NCBI GenBank assembly: GCA_963693085.1
Contig: OY856409.1
Span: forward strand, 1,340,682,915 to 1,340,746,914
Reading direction: 5' to 3'
From: Alisma plantago-aquatica
Lineage: Eukaryota; Streptophyta; Magnoliopsida; Alismatales; Alismataceae
Length of the DNA stretch: 64,000 bases
The notes under the pieces were generated by a model. The model did not search any database. It was not told the origin of the DNA and saw nothing but the letters and a program-made list of their open reading frames with translations. The position numbers and the translations under genes were made by a program. Below, in pieces: positions 7,836 to 18,951 of this stretch. Position 1 is the stretch's first letter. The number at the start of each line of letters is the position of its first letter.

Positions 7836-9779
7836 GAGTAATTCTAGCCGTAACCGGATGCCCACCCGGCCACCCACCCGGCTGGGTTAGTGCAAAGTCC
7901 AATGTGGACCAGCTTTATTTATTTTTAAATAGGAGGGAAGTAGAAATAAAGTCAAAACTTGTATTGATCAAAACTTTCAAGCCACAATGAATTTTTCAAT
8001 TAAACAAAAAGCACTAGATTCGTCATAAAAAATACTTTTCAATAAGACCAATGTTGACATATTTTGAAAAAATAATAATATGAGAAAATATGGATGAGAG
8101 AAGTAGAAGAGAGAGAAAATGTTTTTGTCCATAACTTTCACTCTAAAGCATATTTTTTAATGAAATAAATTGTATTAGAATCCTTGTAAAAAATACTTTC
8201 CAACAAGACTAGTGTTGACATACTTTAAAATAATGATAATATGAGAGAAATGTAGTATCCGTATTTTAGGATATCATACACATGCTTTGGGTATAGACGT
8301 ACAATACTTGTGAGTATAGTACATCACATTCGTGTTTCTCCCAAATCATATACAATATTTACTTATTCATCTATGGATTTGATTGAACTAACATTAGCAA
8401 TGAGTTTAGTATTATACTTTTGAATGAATAAGATCAATGATTAGTTGTTCTTAAACATAGGTGAAAGTATTGCAATTTAGTAAAATGTGTATGTTTTTAA
8501 TGAAATGTGAATTAGTTTATATAGGTACGGTATGTGATTATTGACAATCTTTTATACATGATATGTCTCGTATTGTACCAACAAGATCATCAAATCATGT
8601 ATTATTGTTATGTCTCGTACGGTACTTCTAGTACTGTACGTCTAGTACAATACTTTGTATTACAAAATGTGGTTGTTAGTACAGTACTTCTTGTACCAAC
8701 AAGATCAACAAATCATGTATTGTTCTTGTGTCTCGTACGGTACCTCTAGTACTGTATGTCTAATATTATACTTTGTAATACAAAATGTGGCTGTTAATAC
8801 TGTACTTCTAGTAACAACAAGATCATCAAATCATGTATTGTTGGTATGTCTCGTACAATACCTCTAGTACTATACTTTGTATTACAAATTGTGGCTGTTA
8901 GTACTATACTTCTTGTACCAACAAGATCATCAAATCATTACTGTATGTCTCGTACAGTACCTCTAGTGTTGTACATCTAGTACTATATTTTGTATTACAA
9001 AATGTGGTTGTTAGTATTATACTTCTTGTACCAACAAGATCATCAACTCATGCACTGTATGTCTCGTAAAGTATCTCTAGTACTGTACGTCTAGTACTAT
9101 ACTTTGTATTACAAAATGTGGTTGTTAGTATTGTACTTCTTGTACCAATAAGTTCATCAAATCATGTATTGTTGTTTTGTCTCGTACAGTACCTCTAGTA
9201 TTTTACGTCTAATACTATATTTTGTATTACAAAATGTGGCTGTTAGTACTGTACTTCTAGTAACAACAAGATCATCAAATTATATATTGTTGGTGTGTCT
9301 CGTACGGTACCTTGAGTATCCTTGTATATGATTATTGTCAAACGTTACATTTGAATGTATGAAAAAATTAATATAAATGATAACATGTACGGTACTTATA
9401 GATTTATGACATAATATAGAATATCAAGAAATAAAGAAGCAATAAGTACTGTACCTGAATGGTCAATCTGAGTACAGTACCTAAAAACGTACTTCACTTT
9501 TGTATACTTCTCTCCTCTCTTAATATACTTCTAATATTATTTTTTTCAAAGTATGTCAACATTGGTCTTGATAGAAAGTATTTTTCATAGGAATCTGATG
9601 TTTTTTATTTTGAAAAAAAAATTCATTTGGAATTGATAGTTATGAGCAAAACTGATTTCTCTCTCTTCTTTATATTCTTTTTTTAACTTTCCAGCAACTT
9701 TTTGCCCCATCAGTAGTGTCTCATTCCCAACTACCGGATAGGCTCCCGGGGATGTGGACGGGTGCATGTAGCGTTACTC
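7836..9779. mobile_element. Non-autonomous DNA transposon, 8-bp TSD
   Basis: The 1944-bp insert is flanked by TATAACTA at 7828-7835 and 9780-9787. The intact Copia-1 3' LTR shows the empty site. Its ends are short imperfect inverted repeats (GAGTAA shared, 9 of the first 11 bases). A subterminal inverted repeat of about 55 bp pairs 8026-8082 with the complement of 9535-9590, and the left copy is repeated directly at about 8190-8246. There is no transposase frame. An 8-bp duplication suggests the hAT superfamily, but the termini are not classical hAT ends, so I leave the superfamily open. Confidence 0.88.
8613..9310. repeat. 118-bp tandem repeats rich in GTAC palindromes
   Basis: The word TCTCGTAC (or a one-base variant) recurs at 8613, 8731, 8849, 8948, 9062, 9180 and 9298, giving spacings of 118, 118, 99, 114, 118 and 118. 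Each unit holds several GTAC-centred palindromes (GTACGGTAC, GTACTGTAC) and the segment ACAAGATCATCAAATCATGTATTG. It lies in the centre of the DNA transposon. Open frames through it have no recognisable product. Confidence 0.88.
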
Positions 9780-9837
9780 TATAACTATAGGAGTAGATCT
9801 GTTTTGGATCGTGCACTCCGATTTTCCTTACCTAACA

Positions 9838-9849
9838 TGGTATCAGAGC
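9838..9849 (+). other. Copia-1 primer-binding site (tRNA-Met)
   Basis: TGGTATCAGAGC follows the LTR end directly. It is the usual site complementary to the 3' end of plant initiator tRNA-Met that primes minus-strand DNA synthesis. Confidence 0.9.
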
Positions 9850-10092
9850 GCTTTTCGGTAGCTGCTGTAGGAAACCCCAAGAGCGGCAGTTGCGGCTCCC
9901 CCTAGGCCGGCGGCTAGCGATCTCCTCCAAGCTCCAGGCCAGGCCCTGCATCCAAGTGGACTTAGTAGCTAGGCCAAGCAGTGGCATGTCACTGCGGCGG
10001 CACATCGGCTAATCTCCATTAGCCAGACGTGGGTGAAGCTTGTGGCTCCGGTCTCCCTCACTACACACTTCCCCTGTGTGGTTGAGCACATA
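9850..10092 (+). other. Copia-1 leader, 5' part
   Basis: GC-rich untranslated leader, interrupted by the LARD-like element after ACATA (10088-10092). It continues at 28309. Confidence 0.75.
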
Positions 10093-13000
10093 TGTGATGG
10101 AGTGGATTTTTGAAATACATAAATCTCCAATAACATATTAGAATCCATATCTTGAGTTATAATGAGAGTTCCAGGTATTTTAGTAAAGTTGGAATGTTGA
10201 TTGAGATTTATATAATGATTTAGATCTCTCTTTTAATGCCTTTTTGAGGAATTTTATTGAGTGGTCCAACAGATGAGTTTTGTCACCAAATTTTAATAGA
10301 AGGTAGCTCGAGAGGTATGGGAGCTATGGTTAAAATTTGGTGGCATTTGGATGCTCCTAGAGGAAGTTATTGAGGTTTGATTTTGGGGAAATAATGCACT
10401 TGGTTGATGGTTTATAGACCTAAGTTGGGCTTGATTTTGGTGTCACACGCCCTGTGTGTTGGTTGGGTCTGTGCGGCTAGTTCCTGGCCCTAGATCTGTG
10501 ATCTAGTGGCCACACCCAACAGCCTTTAGATGCCACAGATTGGCCTGTACTCAGCTTCAATCTGGGCAGTAGATTAGGGATCTGAGGGCGGTGTGCTTTC
10601 CCTCAACGGCCAGCGGTTTAGGCTAAAACGTGGGGGCGTACGAGGCCATGACTGCCTCCACCATCTCACGGATCATGGGTGTGAGGAAGACTTCAAACCG
10701 GGCAGTTGGTTTCCGACTGGGAGGAGCTCCCTTTTGACCCATCTCTCATGATTTTTGGTGAATTATAGAGAGAGAGTGAGTCCCTCATCTCTCGCTGCTT
10801 CTCCTCCACAGCGAGCTGCTTCCCCTCCCCAGTGAGCTGACTAGTGAGGGGGAAACATGGAGCAGTCTGCGAGGAGGAGCACCAGGTCATAGGTGCGTAG
10901 ATGAACATGAGAAAGAAGAGACGATGGGTGAGCGTCAAGGCCTGGTAGTCTGCACAACGTGCGAAGGAGCCTGCGATCTTTCCTAGCGGCTCAGTAGGTG
11001 AGGAGTAGGAACCCCAGGGCGCCGACTCTTGCATCTCACTCACCCACAGGCGTCGGAGAGTCATACTCGAGAGGAGAACAAAGGCAAGCTATGATGGAGA
11101 CACCTTGACCTGGAGAGCTCCATTACAACGGCGGCGAGTTATTGGAGACCAGGGAGGAGCCGTAAGGAAAAGAGGAAGTGGGCGGTGCCAGGAGCGGGTG
11201 CCAGTGAGCTCCCCAAGACAACAAGAGAGGCAAAAGAAGAGGAGGATTTAAGGTCAGGGGCATTGACGGAGGTCGGATGAACCTTTCTGTAGCTTTCTCT
11301 GTTAGCGAGGCAGAGGAGACGGGTGCCTAGCGCTCGCCGGAGGAGCTCAACATGGCGGCGGCTGCGATACAGGGAGTTGCACAGTCGGAGTTTGTTCACG
11401 CGGGAGATGGATTGTGGAGAACAGAGAAGTCAAGGAGCTAGAGAGTGCATAGACCAGGCACTTCCGCCCACCAGAGATGAAGCCAATGGCGGCAATGGCT
11501 TCACAGAGCTCACATAGGCATCGCAGATATCGCTTTCACGCGAGGGGAAGAGGAAGCGGAGAAAGAAAGGAAATGAACAGGGTCCAGTACAAGCCGGTTC
11601 AACTGTGAAACCAGGAAACTAAAGAAAAGAGTTGTGCAAACCCTCAAAGCCACGTGGCAGCAGGCCGTTGGCCTGAAAAAGGTAAATACCTAGATCTTAC
11701 ATAATTCATAGAAAATAACTCGTTTATCGGAAAAATACAAACAATATACCAAAATGTTCAGAAAAATGCGTAGAACAAGATGGAAGTATAACATCAGGAT
11801 TTTGAGTAACTAATATAGTTGATATCATGTAAGCTATGTAATGCTTAGTCTGTGGATAATAAATATGAAAGGATGATATAAAATTATGGGAAAATGTCAG
11901 TAAGTCCATAATCATGTCTACAATGCATATGATATCTGTTGGTATGTATGCCCATAGAGCAAGTCATATGATGATTATAATGGGATACTTTGTAAATAGT
12001 TTGAATAATAATAAAGGCAATTTCCGATCTATATGTTTAAACTGTTTCAGAGATGATGGTGTAACATGATAGATGTCTAAAGAATGGTTTTACTCAATGA
12101 CGTATGCTTTTAGGTTCAGGACCTAAATGATGAGATCATACGGATGTTAAGAGTATACATTCTTGTTTAGTCCCCATTCAGTTGTTATTGTGGAAATAAC
12201 CATAGACATCAATAACACTAAAGACTAGATTGTGTGTTGGTTGATGACATAATCTCATTATTCATGATATAGTGATATCAAACCAAGCACATAGGTACTT
12301 GTTAGAGAACAAGGTACCGGACAGACCCACCGTGAGAGTGACACATGGAACCATGACTTGGTAGTCACAGTCAGCTCTCACAGTGATGGTGGTGAGTGTG
12401 ATTCTTAGACCTAAAATCACTACACTCAACACATGTCGTTGGGTACACTTTGACATCATCAAACGCAGTCCTTAAACATGGGTTGTTATAAAGGTGATGA
12501 TTGGGTGACTTTAACACATGGGGCTTTTGAGGGGTAAGTGATAGATATGGGATTTGTCCCTCCTGAGGGAGTTTGATGTCCTTATCCACTTGATGAGTAG
12601 GATTGAGAAAGGCATGCGCATGCACGTGTTAATCAATATGTGATATTGATGTCACACACATCTCACCCAGTCTGCTCTGAGATCAAGGAAATGAATGAAC
12701 GTTGACAGGATGACTGTTCCATGCCTCGAGTTCATTCAGGATATCAGTGACAAAGGAATTATACATTCACTGTAACACCATTCACAGATTTTAGGATTGA
12801 AAGTTGTTTCTAACTTTCTATTTCACTTGGGTAGCACTGATGTGTGACTAGGCACCACTCTTTGCTTGTGAAGTCATAAGTGTTATGGACTTTCACTGCA
12901 AACGTGAGATGGACCTGCAAGGTCACACACATAGGATTTAACCTGGAATAGGAGTTTGTCCACAAACAATGTTTAGATTGATTACTAAAGGAGTTTAGTA

Positions 13001-13124
13001 TCTCAATTAAACACTCAATTAATCAATAGCTCAATATCATAGTGTTCAAGGTGTTGGACTGATTGATTAGAGTATCGGATTGATTGAAACCACAATTGAC
13101 TGATTCTGCACAATCTGTACTCCC

Positions 13125-13495
13125 AACCGATCGACTCATGTGATGAACCGATCGACTGAGCTTGGTGAACCGATCGGCTAAACTGGTGAGTCGATCGACT
13201 CATGGACAGGGTGAACGATTGCTTCAAGTGTTGAAACGATCGGTTCAACTGTTACAACCGGGCAAGTTGGGAAAGTAAGATTGGTGAGAAATTTCTTTTC
13301 GTTTCACTTGCCCAATTTGATTGGAACAAGGATTGGTATTCGATACCAATTGGAAACAAAAGAAGGAAAGTCAATCGGGAACTGATCAGGACCACGAACC
13401 GACCGGTTCATGGGTCCCAACTGATCGGTTGAGGTGTCAACCGACCGGCTCAGATCCCCAACCGACCGTTTCAGTTGTGAAACGATCGGTTCAGG
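13125..13495. promoter_or_regulatory. Cluster of AACCGATCGGTT-type palindromes upstream of TATA box
   Basis: At least ten sites of the form (A)ACCGA(T/C)CGG(T/C)T, spaced roughly 15-30 bp, sit about 100-470 bp upstream of the TATA box. The core CGATCG is a palindrome with two CpGs. The matching cluster in the 3' LTR is at about 20130-20490. By analogy with repeated enhancer boxes in U3 of plant copia elements I infer transcription-factor sites. Confidence 0.6.
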
Positions 13496-13591
13496 TTGTG
13501 AGTTGGTTGTTTTTGTGGAAAATCTCAAACCCTTCTACTCCTGCTTTAGTCCTGCATTGCCCGAGATGGAGAACCTTGTCCCATGACTCTC

Positions 13592-13602
13592 CTATATATA
13601 TA
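13592..13602 (+). promoter_or_regulatory. Copia-2 TATA box (5' LTR)
   Basis: CTATATATATA, followed by a G-rich stretch. Its place, about 1.65 kb into the LTR, would put the U3/R border near 13625. The equivalent site in the 3' LTR is at 20586-20595. Confidence 0.7.
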
Positions 13603-14160
13603 GGGGTATTGGGGGCTTCTCAAAGTACAACCCAGTGCAACCAGTTGCTCTGTGAAGTTGTCGTTCTCTCTGGTTTTGGTAACCAAGAGAGAGCCCGAGC
13701 AAGTTCTACCCGATAAGGGAGGCACATCAAGGGAAAGATAACTGCAGAAAGTGACTGGTGGCAGGAGAGTGTGTTGGCGACTAGTACGCCAATACGAGGG
13801 TGCGACTCTTTCTGATTCCTTGTGCGACAAGGAGATCGGAGTTCCAGGCAGTCCGTGTGAACGACTGCAGATGCGGGAGACCTCTGTCGCTCGGAGGACA
13901 ACTGTCAATCCCGACAGTCCCGGTGAGACCAGGAGTCTTCAGTCCCGGTGCGACCAGGAGCTGCACAGACACCGTCCAAGACCGGATGTGAAGACCGCGC
14001 AAGGTGCGAGGTACTATCGCCGAGCAAGCCTCAGGACAAGGTATGAATTCACAAACCATCTTTCCTATTGTATAGACGTTGACGCGATTCCTTTTGTTCT
14101 GGGTTTTGGGGAGAAAATTTTTGTTTCCGCTGCTTCTCTGCCTCCTCTAAAACCCTACAG

Positions 14161-14173
14161 TGGTATCAGAGCC
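14161..14173 (+). other. Copia-2 primer-binding site
   Basis: TGGTATCAGAGCC, one base after the LTR end, complementary to the initiator tRNA-Met 3' end. Confidence 0.9.
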
Positions 14174-15537
14174 ACGTCAAATACTCTATATTTTAGGATT
14201 ATCGATATGATTGATTTTGGTTTGTCGCCTTTATTTATTGCATACGATGCGAATAAAATTGGCTTTATGCATGTCCAATCCACAAATCCCATATATACAT
14301 ATATGATATGTAATATTAATGCACTCGATATGTGTTGCCCTTAAACGAGTTTTGTGGTGGATGTGTAGCATGGTTATGGCCTATAAACCCTACATCTGTG
14401 TGTGGTTGTATGTGGTTGCTTGCATCTCAGTCTGCGCACCGATTCCATTTTCTCCTATTCCTGATGTAACTCGAAATAATTGGAGATTTCTTTTCCTACC
14501 TTTGCTCCCCCCGAATGTAACTCGGGGTTTCACAATTCAATTATAAATAGGATAGATTTTATTTCTTGTTATGTCAAAGAACGGAGGACGACCTGAGACG
14601 ATCGGTTCAAGGCGTGAACCGATCGGTTGTTGTTCCAGACGACCGGTTCGAGGAGCGAGACAAGCGGGTGGTGACCTGTGGAGATGCACGACGACCGGTG
14701 AACCGATCGGCTGGAGGCGTCAGTCGATCGGCTGGTGGCACCCGAACAACCAACTTGATGGCGAGCCGATCAGTCATGGAGATGAGCTGATCAAACCCAG
14801 AAAGGCAGGCACAAATTTCATCTTGTACAGGTTGCATGTGATGTAGACCTAGATGACCATGATTCCTCTTGGCTCGAGGAATCACAATAGGATGGCCATA
14901 ATCATTGCTTTTATCGTTTCGCATGTTTTCTGTGGAATATAGCATGTATATGATACATACTATATATTGTGGTGATTGGATATGTATATGTATATAAAAA
15001 CCAAATCCCTCATTAAATATTAAGTTTTAGATGCCTTCCAAATGCGACACACGTGAAAATCTTGATCGACTAAGTGTGGGCACGCCCTAGCGTGGTGCAC
15101 CATCTATCTCGTGGAAGCGTGAAGGATGAATATATGGGTCTGCCCTAGCAGGGTGCATATTCATCGTGTTGGCTTTGGGTCGGACTTAACAAGGTGACCT
15201 AGATAGGATCTAGCACCTTGAGGCATGGAGATGATCATGGAAAGGAGTTTCATATGACATCTTTTAAGAGTTGCATATGATGCAATTGGCAAGAGTTGCC
15301 TACCTGGGAGATATGAGTTGTGGGTGACAGCCCTAGCTGGTCCATGACTCAGAGGATTTCAGGATCTTAACCCACTAAAAGATTGTACGCTGCAATCTTC
15401 CGAATTGATGGTGAGGGCTGTCAATTTGAGTCAAAATAGTGGGAGCGGTAATTAATTAAAGGCCTAATTAACTATCATCAAATTTATTCAAATCAAATCA
15501 AAAGGAGTTTTGACAAAATGCAATTTTCTCTTGTAGA
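14174..15537 (+). other. Copia-2 leader with second CGATCGG cluster
   Basis: About 1.36 kb untranslated leader. Between about 14594 and 14770 it contains seven or more further copies of the CGATCGG/CGACCGG motif found in the LTR. No gene is seen; the open frames over the cluster come from the repeat. Confidence 0.6.
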
Positions 15538-18500
15538 ATGGCAAAAGAATCATCTTTGAAAATGGGAAAATTAATTGAGAATAAATTCCATAACTGGTTG
15601 AGGACTGTGAGAAGTGTTTTGCACAATCCAGATATACCAGGAGCCTTTGAATCCACTCTATGTATGCTTAATGCATTGGTGAAGAAGAAAGAAAGTTCAT
15701 TGATAGAGATCAATGAAATGAAAGGTAAGGGAGAGAAGGGTTCTCTCACCAAACCAATTTCTTCTACATGGAGAGGATGGAAGGAACGATGGAAGAAGAA
15801 GTCCGAGATAGATATCTCTACTTCTGTTGTATATGTGATAGAGATTAACTTTACTACTTCTTTGTCATGGGTACTTGATACCGGATGCGGATCTCACATT
15901 TGTTCAAATGTGAAGGATATTAAGAGAAGTAGGCCTTTAGGGAAAGGCAAGGTTGAACTACGTGTTGCTAATGGGGCAAGGGTTTCTGGCAGTGCCGTAT
16001 GAACCTATGAGTTAACTCTACTTAGTGGGCTAATAATAGAGTTGAAGAATTGTTATTATGTACCTACCATAAATAGGAATATCATTTCCGTCTCTTGTTT
16101 GGACAAGGATGGATTTGAATTTCTTATTAAGAATGGAAATTGTTCCATTTCTAAAGATGGGATCTTTTATGGCAGTGCCCCAATGTCTTATGGTGTATAC
16201 TTGATAGATTTGGAGACAAGTGTATACAACGTAAACACCAAAAAGCAAAAACTCAACGACTCAAACAAAACATATCTTTGGCATTGTCGTCTAGGGCACA
16301 TAAATGAGAAGCGCATTTCTAGACTCCATAAAGATGGTTATCTAGACTCTTTTGATTGTGAATCAATAGAGACTTGTGAATCTTGTTTATTGGGCAAGAT
16401 GACCAAGACTCCCTTTTCAGGAAAAGGTGAGAGAGCTAGTGATCTATTAGGACTCATACATACTGATGTATGTGGGCCTTTTAGAACTAATGCCAGAAAT
16501 GGGTGTCAGTACTTCATTACCTTCACTGATGATTTCAGTAGGTATGGCTATGTGTACCGGATGAAGCATAAGTCAGAAACCCTTGAAAGGTTCAAGGATT
16601 TCATGAATGAAGTACAGAACCAACTTGGTAAAAGTATTAAGGCACTTCGATCTGATCGAGGTGGAGAAAACTTAAGCCAAGAGTTTGAGGACCTTTTGCG
16701 AGCCCGTGGTATTGTATCACAATGGACTCCGCCTGGAACACCACAGCATAACGGTGTGTCTGAAAGAAGGAATCACACATTGTTGGATATGGTGTGATCA
16801 ATGATGAGTTTTGCTGATCTTCCGATTTCCTTATGGGGTCATGCTCTTGAAACTGCCGCGTTTACACTTAACCGTGTACCATCTAAATCGGTTCAAAAGA
16901 CACCATATGAGATATGGTACGGGAAGCGTCCCGATTTGTCTTTTCTGAAGATTTGGGGTTGTGAGGCTTACGTTAGGAAAATGTTTCCTGATAAGATTGG
17001 ACCCAAATCCGATAAATGTTATTTTGTTGGATACCCCAAGGAAACGAGGGGATATTATTTATATCACCCTACTGACAACAAAGTGTTTGTTCCCAGGACA
17101 GCTGTGTTCCTAGAGAAGGAATTTATTTCCAAAGGAAGCAGTGGGAGGAAAATAGAGCTTGAAGATGTTCAAGCCCAACAAGAAAACATAGAACTGGTAG
17201 ATGTACAAGAGGAAAATGGAGATTCCCAGGGTGTTGTGGAATCTCAGTCTCCTCAGGTAACACAAGGACCTCGTAGATCTAGTAGGACCCACCTTGAACC
17301 TGAGAGGTTTTGATACCTTGTAACTCAGGAAGGTGGTGAGTTGATCATAGATGATGATCCAACTACCTACGTAGAGGCTATGGAGGGACCAGATTCTGAG
17401 AAATGGCTTGAAGCCATGAGATCCGAGATGGAATCCATGTACTCCAACAAAGTATGGACTTTGATGGAACCACCCAAAGGGGTAAAACCCATAGGGTGCA
17501 AGTGGGTCTTCAAGAATAAGACCGACATGGATGGCAATGTGCAAACTTATAAAGGCGGATTGGTTGTGAAGGGATTTTGACAAGTTCAAGGTGTTGACTA
17601 TGACGAAACCTTTTCTCCAGTTGCCATGATTAAGTCCATCAGGATCATGCTTGCTATTGCAGCTTATTATGACTATGAGATTTGGCAGATGGATGTTAAA
17701 ACCACATTCCTTAACGGGAATATAAATGAGGATGTGTACATGACACAGCGTGAAGGTTTTGTAGATCCAAAGAATGCCAATAAAGTCTGTAAGCTATAAA
17801 GGTCAATCTATGGATTGAAGCAAGCATCTCAGAGTTGGAATCTTCGATTTGATGAGGAAGTCAAAGTGTTTGGCTTTACTCAAAATGAAGATGAACCTTG
17901 TGTGTACAAGAAGGTTAGTGGGAGCTCAACCACATTCCTCATATTGTATGTGGATGACATCCTTTTGATGGGGAATGATGTCTTAGCCTTAGAGAAGGTA
18001 AAGACTTGGCTTGGGAATACTTTCTCAATGAAGGACTTAGGAGAAGCATCCTACATTCTAGGAAATTAAGATCTTTGGAGATAGATCTAGAAGGCTTCTC
18101 GGACTAAGTCAGAGCACGTACATTGACAAAGTGCTGAAGCGGTTCAACATGGAGAACTCAAAGAGAGGCAACATCCCCATGCTACATGGAGTCACCGTCT
18201 CTAGAGCTCAATGTCCCAATCTTGTGAAGAGAGGGAGCGTATGAATGGGATCCCATATGCATCATCCATCGGGTACATCATGTACGCTATGTTGTGCACA
18301 CGCCCAGATGTCTCGTATGCTCTAAGCATGACGAGCAGGTACCAGTCAGATCCCAGGGATGCTCACTGGACATCCGTAAAGAACATCCTCAAGTACTTGC
18401 GAAGGACTAAGGATCAGTTTCTTGTTTACGGTGGTGAGGAAGAGTTGGTTGTAAAGGGTTACACCGATGCAAGCTTCTAAACCGATAAAGATGATTACAG

Positions 18501-18936
18501 ATCACAGTCAGGATTTGTGTTTTGCCTTAATAATGGAGTTCTGAGATGGAAGAGTTCCAAGCAAGAAACAGTTGCCGATTCTACTATAGAGGCCGAGTAT
18601 ATTGCTGCTTCACATGCATCAAAGGAGGCTGTGTGGATCAGGAAGTTCATCTCTGAACTTGGTGTAGTTCCCAATAGATGTGATGCAATTGAGCTTTATT
18701 GTGACAATAATGGAGCTATTGCACAAGCTAAGGAACCCAAATCACATCAGCGGTCCAATCACATATTGTGGTGCTTCCATCTCATACGAGAGATCGTACA
18801 GTGAGGAGATGTGAAGATTTGCAAAGTACCAACTGAAGACAACATAGTTGATCCACTGACTAAGGCCCTTTCTCAGCAGAAGCATGATGGTCATGCTAGG
18901 TCACAAGGACTAAGGTTCCTTGGTGACTGGCTCTAA
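15538..18936 (+). pseudogene. Copia-2 gag-pol polyprotein, broken
   Basis: Starts with a gag-like N terminus (MAKESSLKMG). Only about 115 residues precede the protease, with no CCHC zinc knuckle, so most of gag is deleted. The protease motif is LDTGCGSH. Integrase keeps its zinc-binding region (HCRLGH...CESC) and the D, D, E set (HTDVCGP, RSDRGGEN, GVSERRN). RT has YVDDILL and RNase H has YTDAS and YCDNNGA. Stops lie near 16000, 16796, 17311, 17578, 17798, 18067, 18478 and 18802. Nearly all open segments share one frame; two compensating frameshifts bracket about 18065-18200. The catalytic residues are well kept, so decay is recent or slow. Confidence 0.9.
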
Positions 18937-18940
18937 GTGC

Positions 18941-18951
18941 AAGTGGGAATC
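18941..18951 (+). other. Copia-2 polypurine tract
   Basis: AAGTGGGAATC directly before the 3' LTR, the plus-strand primer position. Confidence 0.8.

Larger units (their letters stand above)
7723..9837 (+). repeat. Copia-1 5' LTR, interrupted
   Basis: The parts 7723-7835 and 9788-9837 total 163 bp, equal to the 3' LTR, and align to it throughout. The insert between them is the DNA transposon 7836-9779 with its duplicated 8-bp target. Confidence 0.93.
11937..14159 (+). repeat. Copia-2 5' LTR
   Basis: Begins TGTTGGTATG and ends AACCCTACA. It contains the CGATCGG motif cluster and a strong TATA box. Compared with the 3' LTR it has several small indels, including one lost and one gained motif unit in the cluster. 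Confidence 0.92.

Noticed and set aside
7723..9837. Single LTR plus unrelated repeats
   Set aside because: Exact 8-bp duplication and the empty site in the 3' LTR show an LTR with a transposon in it.
9838..9849. tRNA gene fragment
   Set aside because: The 12-base match to the tRNA-Met end is the primer-binding site next to an LTR; no cloverleaf follows. The same holds at 14161, 22654 and 46853.
10693..11517. GC-rich open frames in the LARD-like LTR
   Set aside because: The other LTR (25566-26390) has different frame lengths at the same place, so no protein is conserved.
13546..14344. Open frames of 90-197 codons in Copia-2 LTRs on both strands
   Set aside because: They overlap on both strands and span the TATA box and LTR end; the two LTRs differ in their extent.
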